A stretch of 64,000 nt of DNA from an uncultured Erysipelotrichaceae bacterium (GCA_902802905.1 CADCNT010000008.1:27356-91355), one strand, 5' to 3'; counted from the first letter of the stretch, positions 26,190-36,169 are shown. Program-made: numbers and translations. Notes: generated by a model from the letters alone, not told the origin.

Positions 26190-29100
26190 ATGGAACAAAA
26201 GAAAAAAGACCTTCTCCAATCATATAGACGTTATATTTTTATTCCTGCAGTGATTATTGCTATTGCAATCGTTTTAACTATCATTGCCGTCTCTTTATAC
26301 GCTGTTACTAGTGTACTTGCCTTTGTTATCGCTTTTGATGCTTTAGCAGTCTTAATTTTAGCCCTTTATGTCATATTCTATTTCCGATTATCCAAGAAAC
26401 TTAAAACTACCTATTATCAACAACTCTTTGAAACTACATATATAAATATTAATAAGATTAAGAATAATGATGCGAACTTATTAAGTTATGGAGATAGTGA
26501 TTACCGTGAGATTCAAATGTTAGATAAAGCCACCGGCGATATCAAAACTAAACTTGAATCCTCTTATCTAATCTTAAAATCCCCTGATTATTCCTCTATC
26601 AACCTAGAATATGTTGATGAAAGCAAATCGTTAATCACTTATCGTAGTTTTAGAGATAACATTGCTAACATCATTTTCGTTTCTCAATCATTTAAAAACA
26701 TGATTTTGGAAGTTTATTTCAATCTTCCAAGTGGAATGGAAATCCCTGATGAAGATAAAGAAAGAATACTAAACCTTTACCGTCAAACATTTGAAGAACA
26801 TGAAAAGGTCCTCTATATGTTTGCAGAAGACAAACGTTCTATTATCATTTACATTCCAGTTATTGATTCTTTCTCTGAAATTAAAGAAAAGCTTAATCAC
26901 GTTGTTGCTTCTTCTTCAATTATGATTCGTGATGAAAGAGGCATTAAAAACATTCTCGCTAAATTTGCTTTAGTGGCGTACCCATATTCCAATGAAGAGA
27001 TGATTCTTGGTGATTTACGCTACGCCAAACAACAAGATAAGCCATATAACTTATATTTACCAAGACGTTATAAATCTAATGTCGGTAGCAAAACATTGAT
27101 GAATTCATCAATGAATTTGAACTATACTTCAAAAATTATTAATGAATTATCTGCTTTAGACTACTCTGCTGCTGATAATGAAAAGAATGATCAATTATTA
27201 AAAGAAGTATTTGACGCTATCGCTAATTATTTAGATATTGATGAAGCTGGCATTATCGCTTATAACAAGCCAATGGATAAATATTATTCCTATATCGCCA
27301 ATCAAAATGCTTCCTTATTCGTTGATCATGAAATCAATAAAGACTTCATTGACTATTTATCCAAAGTGGTGGATGAAGATAACTTATATTACTTCTCAAC
27401 TAGAAAACATGCGAATATCTCTATTCAACCTCTTCTTGGTTTATACGGTATTCAAAGTGGTATTTACTATGTCATTAAAAACTTAGAAGAAAACAAAGTT
27501 ATCGCTCTTATTTATTTACTTAATCGCAATCGTGACTTGAACTTAACCACATATTTAAGAGAAACAATATTTATTGTTTCCTTAAGAATTGAAAACTACT
27601 TCGAAAAGAGAGAAATCGCGGACTATGCGGATGCTAAAGAGACTGAAAACGAAAACATTTTAGCGTTATCTAATCTATTTGTTTACCATATCGATGATGA
27701 CTATAACCTTACTTATGTCTCTAAAGGCGTGAAGAAAACCTTTAGCAAGATGGTTTTGGGTGATAAGTGTTATCATGCTTTCTTTGGCTTAGAAAAAAGA
27801 TGCCGCGATTGTCCATTTGTTACTAGAAAGAAAAAATATTTCGAAAACAAAGGTGGACAATATGAAACCTCAATTACCTTATCTGATCGTAAAGATGATG
27901 ATAAAGTTTTAGTCATCAAGTGCTTAGATGATAACCAAGTTGCTGGTGATTTATATCAAGAAGATTTCTTAACATATTCTTATAAAGCTTTAGTGACTAC
28001 AGTTAAGAATGAATACGCCGCCAATAGCCGTGGTTATGTAATTTTGCTTTCCATTGATAATTACGAAGAAATTATCAAGAAGATTGGCTCTGAAGGCTAT
28101 AACTACTTAATTAGAGACTATGTACGTAACTTAAAGAATAAATTAGTGATTGAAGATGTCTATTATTACAATCCATCGACATTAGCTATCCATATGCCAA
28201 CTATTGGTCATAAAGACGTTATCACTAAGATTGAAACCATATATCCTTTAAGCAAAGAACAATACTATGATAATGATGATTTCTGCAAATTAAATATTTC
28301 ATATTTGTCCATTGGTTATCCTCGTGGTTACGCTTTGGCAGAAGACTTCTTAAAACATATGTCCGACTTCTATCATAGTGGTTATATTAAAAACCGTGAC
28401 TTTATTTACTTCTCTGACTTCTCTATTGAAAGAAGTGCATCCAAACGTGCCTTCATGGTGGCAACTTTGGAAAAAGAATTCTCTGGTCACAATTCTACAT
28501 CCATGAACTTGCAACCAATTGTTAGAGCTAAAGACGAGCACATCCTTGGCGCAGAAATTCTCTTACGTATCGCAGACGCGCACAGAAACGTCTTCTTTAA
28601 CGCACAAGAGATTTCTCGAATTGCAGAACAAGAAAAGAAAACCGCTCTTATTACCGAATCAATTATTAACTTCATCGGTACAATGTATAAAGAATATGGT
28701 AATAACATCTTTAAGATTAATAAGTTTGACCGTATCGCTATTAACATTGACCAAACTTATCTTGATGATGAAGAATTAATCACCAAGCTTATTTCTCTTT
28801 GTGAAGAGAACAATCTTCCAAACGGATTTATCTCTCTAGAAATTCCTGAAGACTTAGTGCCTAATAACAAAGAAAAGATTAAGCACTTTGCTGACCAATT
28901 AGCAAAATATAAGATTTTGTTCTCTTGCGATAGATACATCGGTCAATACGTTGATATTGAAGAACTTGCTTACCTTGGCTTTAACGAAGTCAAAATTGCA
29001 AGAGACATCATTCTTAAGATTGACACTGATCAAGTGCAATACAATGCCCTTAAGAATATTGTTGAAGCCGCAAAGAAGAATAATGTCGCTCTCGCTGCTG

Positions 29101-29234
29101 TTGGTGTGGAAAACGAAGCACAACTCAAACTATTACGTGAACTCGACGAAGAGATGCTGGTCCAAGGTTACTACCTCTACAAGCCTCTCACCAGAGCCGA
29201 CTTAATCGCAGCGTTAATTGCTTACGAGAAATAG
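26190..29234 (+). CDS. Membrane GAF-PAS-GGDEF-like-EAL-like receptor, catalytically degenerate
   Basis: This 1014-residue protein has two N-terminal membrane helices (about 15-70), a degenerate GGDEF-like module (about 100-300), a GAF-like module (about 330-470), and a PAS-like module (about 490-570). The PAS carries the cysteine cluster KCYHAFFGLEKRCRDCP, a possible metal or redox site. A GGDEF-like fold without signature (about 590-745) and an EAL-like domain (about 765-1010) follow. In the last, EAL reads AEILLR and the DDFG loop reads CDRYIGQY, while VGVEN and QGYYLYKP remain, so c-di-GMP may be sensed rather than cleaved. Start 26190 has GGAG 9 nt upstream; it is preferred to 26169, inside the previous gene. 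Confidence 0.75.
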   Translation: MEQKKKDLLQSYRRYIFIPAVIIAIAIVLTIIAVSLYAVTSVLAFVIAFDALAVLILALYVIFYFRLSKKLKTTYYQQLFETTYININKIKNNDANLLSYGDSDYREIQMLDKATGDIKTKLESSYLILKSPDYSSINLEYVDESKSLITYRSFRDNIANIIFVSQSFKNMILEVYFNLPSGMEIPDEDKERILNLYRQTFEEHEKVLYMFAEDKRSIIIYIPVIDSFSEIKEKLNHVVASSSIMIRDERGIKNILAKFALVAYPYSNEEMILGDLRYAKQQDKPYNLYLPRRYKSNVGSKTLMNSSMNLNYTSKIINELSALDYSAADNEKNDQLLKEVFDAIANYLDIDEAGIIAYNKPMDKYYSYIANQNASLFVDHEINKDFIDYLSKVVDEDNLYYFSTRKHANISIQPLLGLYGIQSGIYYVIKNLEENKVIALIYLLNRNRDLNLTTYLRETIFIVSLRIENYFEKREIADYADAKETENENILALSNLFVYHIDDDYNLTYVSKGVKKTFSKMVLGDKCYHAFFGLEKRCRDCPFVTRKKKYFENKGGQYETSITLSDRKDDDKVLVIKCLDDNQVAGDLYQEDFLTYSYKALVTTVKNEYAANSRGYVILLSIDNYEEIIKKIGSEGYNYLIRDYVRNLKNKLVIEDVYYYNPSTLAIHMPTIGHKDVITKIETIYPLSKEQYYDNDDFCKLNISYLSIGYPRGYALAEDFLKHMSDFYHSGYIKNRDFIYFSDFSIERSASKRAFMVATLEKEFSGHNSTSMNLQPIVRAKDEHILGAEILLRIADAHRNVFFNAQEISRIAEQEKKTALITESIINFIGTMYKEYGNNIFKINKFDRIAINIDQTYLDDEELITKLISLCEENNLPNGFISLEIPEDLVPNNKEKIKHFADQLAKYKILFSCDRYIGQYVDIEELAYLGFNEVKIARDIILKIDTDQVQYNALKNIVEAAKKNNVALAAVGVENEAQLKLLRELDEEMLVQGYYLYKPLTRADLIAALIAYEK

Positions 29235-29253
29235 TTAACAAACAAAAGCAAAT

Positions 29254-29282
29254 AAGCGTACGTGTACATGCGTACGCTTTTA
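29254..29282 (+). terminator. Intrinsic terminator of riboswitch operon 2
   Basis: Perfect stem AAGCGTACG/CGTACGCTT with an 8-nt loop and TTTTA. It closes a transcript of about 14 kb. Confidence 0.85.
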
Positions 29283-29310
29283 CATTAAATATAAATTATG
29301 ATTATAAGTA

Positions 29311-29335
29311 AGAAAAAAGAGCAATCGCTGCTCTT
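29311..29335 (-). terminator. Intrinsic terminator for the leftward small membrane protein gene
   Basis: Stem AAGAGCA/TGCTCTT read on the minus strand is followed by TTTTTT. It overlaps the last codon of the gene. Confidence 0.75.
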
Positions 29336-29696
29336 ATTTGTTCTCTTCTTGTAAGTCTTTGAGAAGTTCTTTCTTGAGGGCTTCCTTCTCTTCGTCTGTA
29401 AGATCTTTAACTGTAATGTTTGCTTTTTTAGCAGTAACCTTTTTGACGTAGATTACTAAGCCGATAATGTTTGCTGCTAAGATCACAAATAGTGGAACGA
29501 CAAATGCCCAGAGATAAACATTGAGGTTTCTTGCTAGGTAAGGGAATAAGCCGTCACCTTTTGCAAACATCTGAACTTCTAATGGTGTTTTGCCAACCAC
29601 ATGGGTAAGCATAATAATGTGTACTACAAACAGGAATGTTACGATAGCAACATCAATAATGCCAACTAAAATCCATAGAATCTTTTTCTTATTCAT
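29334..29696 (-). CDS. Small two-helix membrane protein of unknown function
   Basis: This 120-residue protein has two transmembrane segments (about 6-33 and 60-85) and a charged cytoplasmic tail (KDLTDEEKEALKKELLKDLQ) predicted to be helical. The loop between helices contains VGKTPLEVQMFAKGDGLFPYL. I recognise no family. It lies downstream of, and on the same strand as, the diguanylate cyclase gene (39 nt apart), so the two are probably cotranscribed. This may mean a partner of the cyclase. Confidence 0.6.
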   Translation of the reverse strand: MNKKKILWILVGIIDVAIVTFLFVVHIIMLTHVVGKTPLEVQMFAKGDGLFPYLARNLNVYLWAFVVPLFVILAANIIGLVIYVKKVTAKKANITVKDLTDEEKEALKKELLKDLQEENK

Positions 29697-29735
29697 AAAA
29701 GTTATTTTATTCTAACTCCATAATATAATCAATAA

Positions 29736-30956
29736 TTATTGTATTATTGACCCGTTATAGCAAACGACGTCTTTGCCGGCTGCTTTTGCTTTATAAAGGT
29801 ATTCATCTACCTTTTCCATTTCTTTTTCAAAGATAAAATTGTTGATGTTCTTAAGGAGTAATCCGCCGATGGAAATGGTGACATGTTCTTTAGGCGCTCC
29901 TTTAGGAGCGGTAATCTCTAACCCAGAAACAGACTTCCTTACTCTTTCTAGATAAGTAGGCGCATCTTTGGCATCTTTCAATTCAAAGAAAAGGAGGAAT
30001 TCTTCGCCGCCATATCTAAAGAAATCTAAATCTGGAGAAGGGAATTCTCTTCTAACTGCGTCACACAATGATTTTAAACAATAATCTCCACCTAAATGTG
30101 AGAATTGATTGTTATAAAGTCTAAAATCATCGATATCAAATAAAACGATAAGCAAGTTAACATTGTCCTTGCCATCCCAACGTAATTTGTTGTTTTCCAA
30201 GAATTCGTTTAAATAATGACGATTCTTACAATGTGTCAAACTATCGTAGTAAGCATGGTTATGCAATCTTTCGTTTTCGATAACTTCCTTATATTTTTGA
30301 CTTTCTGCATAGAAAAGTAGGGCAATAATCATGTAACACGCAAATGGGAAAACAAGGGCCACTAAAACGTAATAAATGACAGCGCCCATTCCAAATTTAC
30401 CATTGCAATAAATAGCAACACTTATAATACCGACTGTTGTACCTAAATCAAGAATAACCGCGTCAACCCAGTACATTGGTTGAATGATAACTAAAATTGC
30501 AATAAAGATGATTGATGCTGATAATGTCTCGGAATTTACAGTAAAACCCATCTTTGCATCAGAAAAGATGCAACAAAGCATGTATGAGCATACAGAAAAG
30601 TAAAGAAAAACACTAGCAAACCTAATTGCTATAGAGGTTTTCTTCTTTGTTTTGGCAAACTTTGAAGAAACAAGCAAAATTATAGAAATAACCGACCCTG
30701 CTATTAAGGTTGTAGATCCAACTAGAGCCGCAAGGCCGTATGTACCAATATAATTTCCGTTAGAACTGATAAATTGATAAGTGACTAAAGCGAAAATAAG
30801 TAGGCTAAAAACAGAAGCGCACAATAAATAAACCAATTTGAAAGAAGAAGCTAAATTATCTTTAATTGTAGCTACGTCTTTTGGAGACAGATGTTTCTCT
30901 TTGATTAGCTTTCCAATGCGCAAAAATGTGAATGTGTCTTTGCTTTTCTTTTTCAT
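29736..30956 (-). CDS. Membrane diguanylate cyclase (GGDEF)
   Basis: This 406-residue protein has about six to eight membrane helices (residues about 35-225) followed by a GGDEF domain. The domain has the cyclase landmarks AYYDSLTHCKNRHYL, LFDIDDFRLYNNQFSHLGGDYCL and FFRYGGEEFLLFF, with an intact GGEEF active-site loop, so synthesis of c-di-GMP from GTP is expected. No RxxD inhibitory site is visible at the usual spacing before GGEEF. It is a plausible source of the ligand for the two riboswitches nearby. It is read leftward, away from the 1282-residue sensor gene. Confidence 0.88.
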   Translation of the reverse strand: MKKKSKDTFTFLRIGKLIKEKHLSPKDVATIKDNLASSFKLVYLLCASVFSLLIFALVTYQFISSNGNYIGTYGLAALVGSTTLIAGSVISIILLVSSKFAKTKKKTSIAIRFASVFLYFSVCSYMLCCIFSDAKMGFTVNSETLSASIIFIAILVIIQPMYWVDAVILDLGTTVGIISVAIYCNGKFGMGAVIYYVLVALVFPFACYMIIALLFYAESQKYKEVIENERLHNHAYYDSLTHCKNRHYLNEFLENNKLRWDGKDNVNLLIVLFDIDDFRLYNNQFSHLGGDYCLKSLCDAVRREFPSPDLDFFRYGGEEFLLFFELKDAKDAPTYLERVRKSVSGLEITAPKGAPKEHVTISIGGLLLKNINNFIFEKEMEKVDEYLYKAKAAGKDVVCYNGSIIQ

Positions 30957-30966
30957 AGCGCTTTTA

Positions 30967-30997
30967 ATTATACTCTAATTATATACATGCGTGTCAA
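30967..30997 (-). promoter_or_regulatory. Promoter for the leftward cyclase gene
   Basis: Read on the minus strand: TTGACA (30992-30997), a 19-nt spacer and TATAAT (30967-30972), about 10 nt from the start codon, so the leader would be very short. The long spacer makes it a moderate match. Confidence 0.4.
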
Positions 30998-31060
30998 CAT
31001 GCCTGTTAGCGCAATAGTTAATAATCAATAAATTAAAAAACGCTATTACAGCCGAACTAT

Positions 31061-31089
31061 TTGACCTATAAGAAATATGTTCTTATAAT
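31061..31089 (+). promoter_or_regulatory. Promoter for the GGDEF/EAL sensor gene
   Basis: TTGACC (31061-31066), a 17-nt spacer and a perfect TATAAT (31084-31089), about 50 nt upstream of the start codon. Confidence 0.75.
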
Positions 31090-31138
31090 TTAGTATAGGA
31101 AAAATGTTTTTATTTTCAGAATAAAGTAGCTTTTGATT

Positions 31139-34100
31139 ATGCGCTTAGAACTATTATATTTGTATTGGGTTCCTGGGGTGATTGCATTATTAATGCTCAT
31201 CATCACTAATTTTGATGTTCTCTTTAACAAGAACTATGTAGCTAGAAACAAAAAAGCGCTTATTTATTATCGTGTATTCATATGGGCATTAGCCTGTTTC
31301 TATATTTCAGACATATTATGGGGTGTTCTTAATTATTTCTACCATTTGGATACACAAAAATACTCTAGTGCAATATATGTTGATACTGGTTTCTTCTTCT
31401 TGTTTATGGCAGCCCTATTATTAGCGTGGTCCAACTTTGTTATTAACTATATTCAAGAGAAAACATTATTCAAACAAGTTATTAGAATTGCTGGTTACCT
31501 ATTTGCGACGATGGGTGTAGTTTTTGTTATTATTAACTTTTTTTATCCCGTACTATTCACATATAACTCAGCTGATTATCGTCCAATGTTAGGAAGATAT
31601 ATCTTCCTTGGTTCACAATTTACTATTTTTTCTATCATTTCCATTTATGCGTTTGTTTTTGGCTTTTCTAGAAAAGATAAAAAAAGAGGAACCTATTACA
31701 CAATCGGCTTATTCAGTGTTGTTATGGCGGCTGGAGTTAGCTTGCAACTTTATTTCCCTGACTTCCCGATTTATACATGTGCTTGTGCTCTTGGTTCCAC
31801 GTTCCTTCACACATTCTTAGTCATTACTGAAAAAATGTTGCATAGACAAGAACTCCTCGAAAGCAAAGAAAGAGAATTGGAACTCGTAAAAGAAAATGAA
31901 GAAACTAAAGAATTGGCGTATATCGATCCGTTAACTGGCGTGAAAAATAAACACGCATTCGTGGAAATTGAACACGAAGTTGACGAATTGATTCACGAGG
32001 GTATTCTTGAAAAATTTGCATTGCTTATTTTTGACCTCAATGATTTAAAAACCATTAATGATACATATGGACATGATACTGGTGATACATACATTAAGAA
32101 ATCATGTGATATCATTGCTAAACATTGGCCAAGCTTAGAGATTTATCGATATGGTGGCGATGAATTTATTATCATCCTTGAAGGTGATGATTATGATGAA
32201 CGTTACAAAGTGATTGAAGAATTCAATAAAGAAATCGAAGCAAATGTTGGCACTAATGAGCCAGTTGTTGCTCTTGGCTTCGCTGATTATATCGCTTCTA
32301 GAGATAATGCTTTAAGAACCATTTTCGTTAGAGCAGATGAAATGATGTATAACCGTAAAAGAAAACTTAAGAACATGGTTAATGAAGCCACTGAAGACTT
32401 TAATAACAAATCTTCAATGGGAAATAGCATTCTTAACGTTAGATACGAAATGTACGAGATGTTCTATCGAAATCCAAATATTTCACTGATTGACATGCTC
32501 AATTCATCATCTTGTGATGAAATAGTTGAAGTTGATATTGCTAATGATACCTTCAAGCAGTTCTACCATGTAGATGGCAAATATTTTGTTCCTGCTGTTG
32601 GTTTCTCTTATAGAGAATTACTAGATTTTACATACAACCATATCGTTCACCCAGATGATAGAGGTATATATGAAAGTTTGATGAAAATTGATGGCTTCTT
32701 TGAAAGACTTAAAAACGCTAGAATTCCAAACTTTGAAATTGCTCATTTTAGATACAAATTGCAAGACGGCGATTATCGCTATGTCGAACAAGTGGTTATT
32801 GCTGGTGAAGAATTTGGTATTCCTCAAGGAATGTTTAGAATGTATATTTTTGATATTCATAACATCAAATCGCGTCAATTAGGCAAAATTAGTGATGAGA
32901 CTAATGTAATATCTGTTGGTAGAGACCCAGTCACTGGATTATATGCCGGTAAAGAGTTCTTTAACAAAGCTGAAGAAATGATTGCAGCAAACCAAAAAAA
33001 GAAATGGTGCTTAGTTTCTATTGATATTGAACACTTTAAATTCTTCGATGAATGGTTTGGAAGAGAAACGGGCGATATTTTGCTTGCCAAGATTGGCGCT
33101 GAATTTAAAGAAACAGTTGCTGCTGAAGGTGGCGTTGCTGGTTATTTTGGCGCTGATGATTTTTCATATTTATGCGAATACAAGATGGAAAAAATCGAAG
33201 CATTGTATGCAAGAATTCATGCAATCATCAATTCCTTCGGCTTGTCTACAGGCTTCTTACCTGCATTTGGTGTTTCTATCATTGACAAAGACATGATTCT
33301 TGTTGATGCATTTGATAGAGCAACAATTGCCACCGCTAAAGCTAAAGGCGATGTTAGAAATAGAATTTGTGTCTATTCTTCTGACATGCAATTTAAAGCT
33401 GACCAAGAATATCGTGTCTTAACTGAATTTATTCACGCGATGCAGGAAGATGAAATTACCTTCTTCTTACAACCACAATGTAGAATCGAAAATGGTGCAA
33501 TCGTTGGTGCAGAAGCTTTGGCCCGTTGGATTAAAAAGGATGGCACTGTTGTGCCACCAGGAGAATTTATTCCTGTTTTGGAAAAATATGGTTTCATTAC
33601 TGACCTTGATAAAATCATTTGGGAAAAGGTTATTAAGTGGATTAAAGCTAGACGTGACGCTAAGTTAAACAACGTTCCAATCTCAGTCAATATTTCGCGT
33701 ATTGACATTCTTAATCTTGATATTGCGGAATATTTTAAAGGTTTATGCGATAAATACGAAATTCCACATAGTGCAATTAAATTAGAAATCACTGAATCTG
33801 TTTACGCAGAAACTGCTTCAATCATGGATTCAATCTTTAAGAAACTTCACAAAGAGGGATTTGTGATTTTAATGGATGACTTCGGTAGTGGCTATTCCTC
33901 TCTTAATATGTTATCAACATTGAAACTTGATGCAATCAAGTTGGACGCCAACTTCTTACATATTGGTGGTAGCGATTATGAACGTGGTATTCACATTCTT
34001 GAATCGGTTATTAATATGGCAAAAACTATGGCGTTACCTATCATCGTGGAAGGCGCAGAAAAGAAAGACCAAGTTGATTTCTTGAAAGATCTTGGTTGCC

Positions 34101-34984
34101 AATATGTCCAAGGATATTACTTCTATATGCCAATGCCAATCGCTAAATATGAAGAATTGATTAAAGATGGCAAAAAGATTGATAGCAATGGTCTTACTGC
34201 TAAATTAAATGAGCAATTTAGAATGAGAGAGTTCATGGATAAAAACATTTATTCTGACTCAATGCTTAACAATATTATCGGCTCTGTTGCTATCTATTCC
34301 TTGCATGACGATCACGTTGATATTGTGAGATTTAATCAACAATTCTATGAATCTGTTGGCGTGCCAGATTTCCACTCCCGATTAGAAAATATGGACCAAT
34401 ATTGTCTAGAAGAGGATCGCCCATTATTCTTAGCAGCTTTAAAAGAGGCAATTAACAACAAGCTAACCGGTAGTGAAGCCACTCTTCGTTTCTACCAGGC
34501 CAACGGTATGCTTTCTACGTATAACATGCATTTCTATTACATTGGTAAAAAAGAAGGAAATGATAGATTCTATGGTTCCGCTACAAACATCACTGAATTA
34601 TCAGACTTAAAAGATAATAAGAGATTAATCGCTAAGTATTCTGAAGACAACATGATCCTTGTAAGCAGAATTGATAATAAATGGCATTACAGTGTTGTTT
34701 CACATGCTTTGGCAAGTGAAATGGGATTATCTCCAGAAGAATTAGAAGTAGAACTTAATTCGGGATTATTTGTCAAACGTATCACCCCACAAAAAGATAT
34801 TAACGAATTCATGAAACTAGTTAATTCATCTTTTGAAACGCAAAAGCATTATGAAAAGCAGTTCACATTAATGGCCAAGAGTAAGAAGAAAGTGAGAATT
34901 GAAATCGCTATCGACTATGTTGGTGATGAAGCCAATAATATCAAGTTCATTATTCGCACCCATTTATTGAACGAAAAAGCCTAA
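31139..34984 (+). CDS. Membrane GGDEF-PAS-GGDEF-EAL-PAS c-di-GMP signalling protein
   Basis: This 1282-residue protein (ATG 31139) has about seven membrane helices (5-225), then a GGDEF domain with intact RYGGDEFIII (near 337). A PAS-like module (about 445-590), a second GGDEF-like domain with degenerate YFGADDF (near 668), and an EAL domain follow. The EAL domain keeps AEALARW (near 790), SVNIS, LEITES, LMDDFGSGYSS, IKLD and QGYYFY, although EGVE reads EGAE. At least one further PAS module (about 1040-1160) and a PAS-like tail complete the chain. It could both make and degrade c-di-GMP, with balance set by the sensors. The frame extends two codons to a TTG at 31133, but the ATG is more likely. 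It is monocistronic with its own promoter and terminator. Confidence 0.88.
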   Translation: MRLELLYLYWVPGVIALLMLIITNFDVLFNKNYVARNKKALIYYRVFIWALACFYISDILWGVLNYFYHLDTQKYSSAIYVDTGFFFLFMAALLLAWSNFVINYIQEKTLFKQVIRIAGYLFATMGVVFVIINFFYPVLFTYNSADYRPMLGRYIFLGSQFTIFSIISIYAFVFGFSRKDKKRGTYYTIGLFSVVMAAGVSLQLYFPDFPIYTCACALGSTFLHTFLVITEKMLHRQELLESKERELELVKENEETKELAYIDPLTGVKNKHAFVEIEHEVDELIHEGILEKFALLIFDLNDLKTINDTYGHDTGDTYIKKSCDIIAKHWPSLEIYRYGGDEFIIILEGDDYDERYKVIEEFNKEIEANVGTNEPVVALGFADYIASRDNALRTIFVRADEMMYNRKRKLKNMVNEATEDFNNKSSMGNSILNVRYEMYEMFYRNPNISLIDMLNSSSCDEIVEVDIANDTFKQFYHVDGKYFVPAVGFSYRELLDFTYNHIVHPDDRGIYESLMKIDGFFERLKNARIPNFEIAHFRYKLQDGDYRYVEQVVIAGEEFGIPQGMFRMYIFDIHNIKSRQLGKISDETNVISVGRDPVTGLYAGKEFFNKAEEMIAANQKKKWCLVSIDIEHFKFFDEWFGRETGDILLAKIGAEFKETVAAEGGVAGYFGADDFSYLCEYKMEKIEALYARIHAIINSFGLSTGFLPAFGVSIIDKDMILVDAFDRATIATAKAKGDVRNRICVYSSDMQFKADQEYRVLTEFIHAMQEDEITFFLQPQCRIENGAIVGAEALARWIKKDGTVVPPGEFIPVLEKYGFITDLDKIIWEKVIKWIKARRDAKLNNVPISVNISRIDILNLDIAEYFKGLCDKYEIPHSAIKLEITESVYAETASIMDSIFKKLHKEGFVILMDDFGSGYSSLNMLSTLKLDAIKLDANFLHIGGSDYERGIHILESVINMAKTMALPIIVEGAEKKDQVDFLKDLGCQYVQGYYFYMPMPIAKYEELIKDGKKIDSNGLTAKLNEQFRMREFMDKNIYSDSMLNNIIGSVAIYSLHDDHVDIVRFNQQFYESVGVPDFHSRLENMDQYCLEEDRPLFLAALKEAINNKLTGSEATLRFYQANGMLSTYNMHFYYIGKKEGNDRFYGSATNITELSDLKDNKRLIAKYSEDNMILVSRIDNKWHYSVVSHALASEMGLSPEELEVELNSGLFVKRITPQKDINEFMKLVNSSFETQKHYEKQFTLMAKSKKKVRIEIAIDYVGDEANNIKFIIRTHLLNEKA

Positions 34985-35023
34985 TATTCATTTGATTTAA
35001 TCATTAATTTTACGTAAAAACTG

Positions 35024-35059
35024 CTGAATTAGATTTAAAATTTAATTCGGTATTTTTTT
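35024..35059 (+). terminator. Intrinsic terminator after the GGDEF/EAL sensor gene
   Basis: Stem CTGAATTA/TAATTCGG with TATTTTTTT downstream. Confidence 0.75.
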
Positions 35060-35078
35060 AACTTTTTTACTGAGATAG

Positions 35079-35107
35079 TTGAAATTTTAATTCATATCTA
35101 TGATAAT
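35079..35107 (+). promoter_or_regulatory. Promoter for the Fic / EF-G-like operon
   Basis: TTGAAA (35079-35084), a 17-nt spacer and GATAAT (35102-35107), 24 nt before the fic start codon. Confidence 0.65.
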
Positions 35108-35131
35108 AGATGCATAGAGGTACATACTTAA

Positions 35132-36169
35132 ATGAAAATGTTCGATTTGAAAGGAACTGTTTTGGCGTTGAACAAGCCAAGCATTGTTTCTTTGCTCAAT
35201 AGCATTGAGCTCTACAAAGGTAAGACCTTACCTGTATCTAAGGTCAAGAAACTAGACGTTTTGAAATCCATGGCTCGTCGTAGCGGTGTTGTTGCTAGTA
35301 ATGCAATTGGTAGTGTTTACATTACTGAAGACCGCGAGAAAGCCATTTTTTCAAGAGGCGCTGCTCCTCAATCATTACAAGAATACATGCTTGTTGGTTA
35401 TAGTAACGCATTAGATTTAATTAATGAGGTCTACAAGTATCAAACATTGGATCGTAGCTTCCTTAATACATTACATTATTATATTTATAAGGATTATAAT
35501 CCTGACTTTGGTGGAAGATATAAAGACTCCATCAACTATATTCAAGAAGCTTTGCCAGATGGATCATTTAAAACCATCTTTGTCAGCTCTGCTCCTGAAG
35601 AAGTGGTTCCACTTTTAGATAATTTAATTTATCAATTTAATTTATGCGCTGCCGATGAAGAATGTAACAAACTTATTTTAATCGCTACATTCATGCTCGA
35701 CTTTATGTGCATCCACCCATATAACCACGGTAATGGTAGATTATCAAGATTATTACTCCATTTCTTATTAAAGAAATATGGTTATGGAATCTCTGATTAT
35801 TTCGCTATCGAATACTTAATGAGACAACACTTAGGCGAATATATTGATGCCTTTGCCGCTTCAAGTGAAGGTTGGCATGATAATGAAAACGATTATGAAC
35901 CATACGTTTCCTTCATTTTAAAGAGAGTGTTAGAAGCCTATCGTAAACTTGACTACATCTTAGAAGTTAACGCTTTAGACGCTAGCTGCGAAGAAAAAGT
36001 CTTAAAGGTTGTTAGCGATTCCGCTACCCCTATTAGCAAAGTTGTCGTTTTCCGTGTTTTATACGCGACAAGCAAATCAACAATTGAAAAAGCATTAGCT
36101 AAACTAGCTAACGATGGCCGTATTCAATTAATTACCAAAGGCCGTTATTCTAAATATTTCAGAGTGTAG
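35132..36169 (+). CDS. Fic-domain protein with variant active site
   Basis: This 345-residue Fic/DOC protein has an N-terminal helical region, a Fic core (about 90-260) and a C-terminal winged-helix-like domain (about 275-345) as in many Fic regulators. The core motif reads HPYNHGNGRLSR near residue 195. The catalytic His and GNGR phosphate loop are intact, but the usual acidic residue (HxFx[D/E]GNGR) is His. The N-terminal inhibitory motif that normally reads SSxIEG appears as ASNAIGS near 56-62, lacking the inhibitory Glu. Both changes suggest altered chemistry or loss of AMP transfer (inference). AGAGG lies 12 nt before the ATG. The next gene, an EF-G homologue, begins 9 nt after the stop. 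Confidence 0.85.
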   Translation: MKMFDLKGTVLALNKPSIVSLLNSIELYKGKTLPVSKVKKLDVLKSMARRSGVVASNAIGSVYITEDREKAIFSRGAAPQSLQEYMLVGYSNALDLINEVYKYQTLDRSFLNTLHYYIYKDYNPDFGGRYKDSINYIQEALPDGSFKTIFVSSAPEEVVPLLDNLIYQFNLCAADEECNKLILIATFMLDFMCIHPYNHGNGRLSRLLLHFLLKKYGYGISDYFAIEYLMRQHLGEYIDAFAASSEGWHDNENDYEPYVSFILKRVLEAYRKLDYILEVNALDASCEEKVLKVVSDSATPISKVVVFRVLYATSKSTIEKALAKLANDGRIQLITKGRYSKYFRV

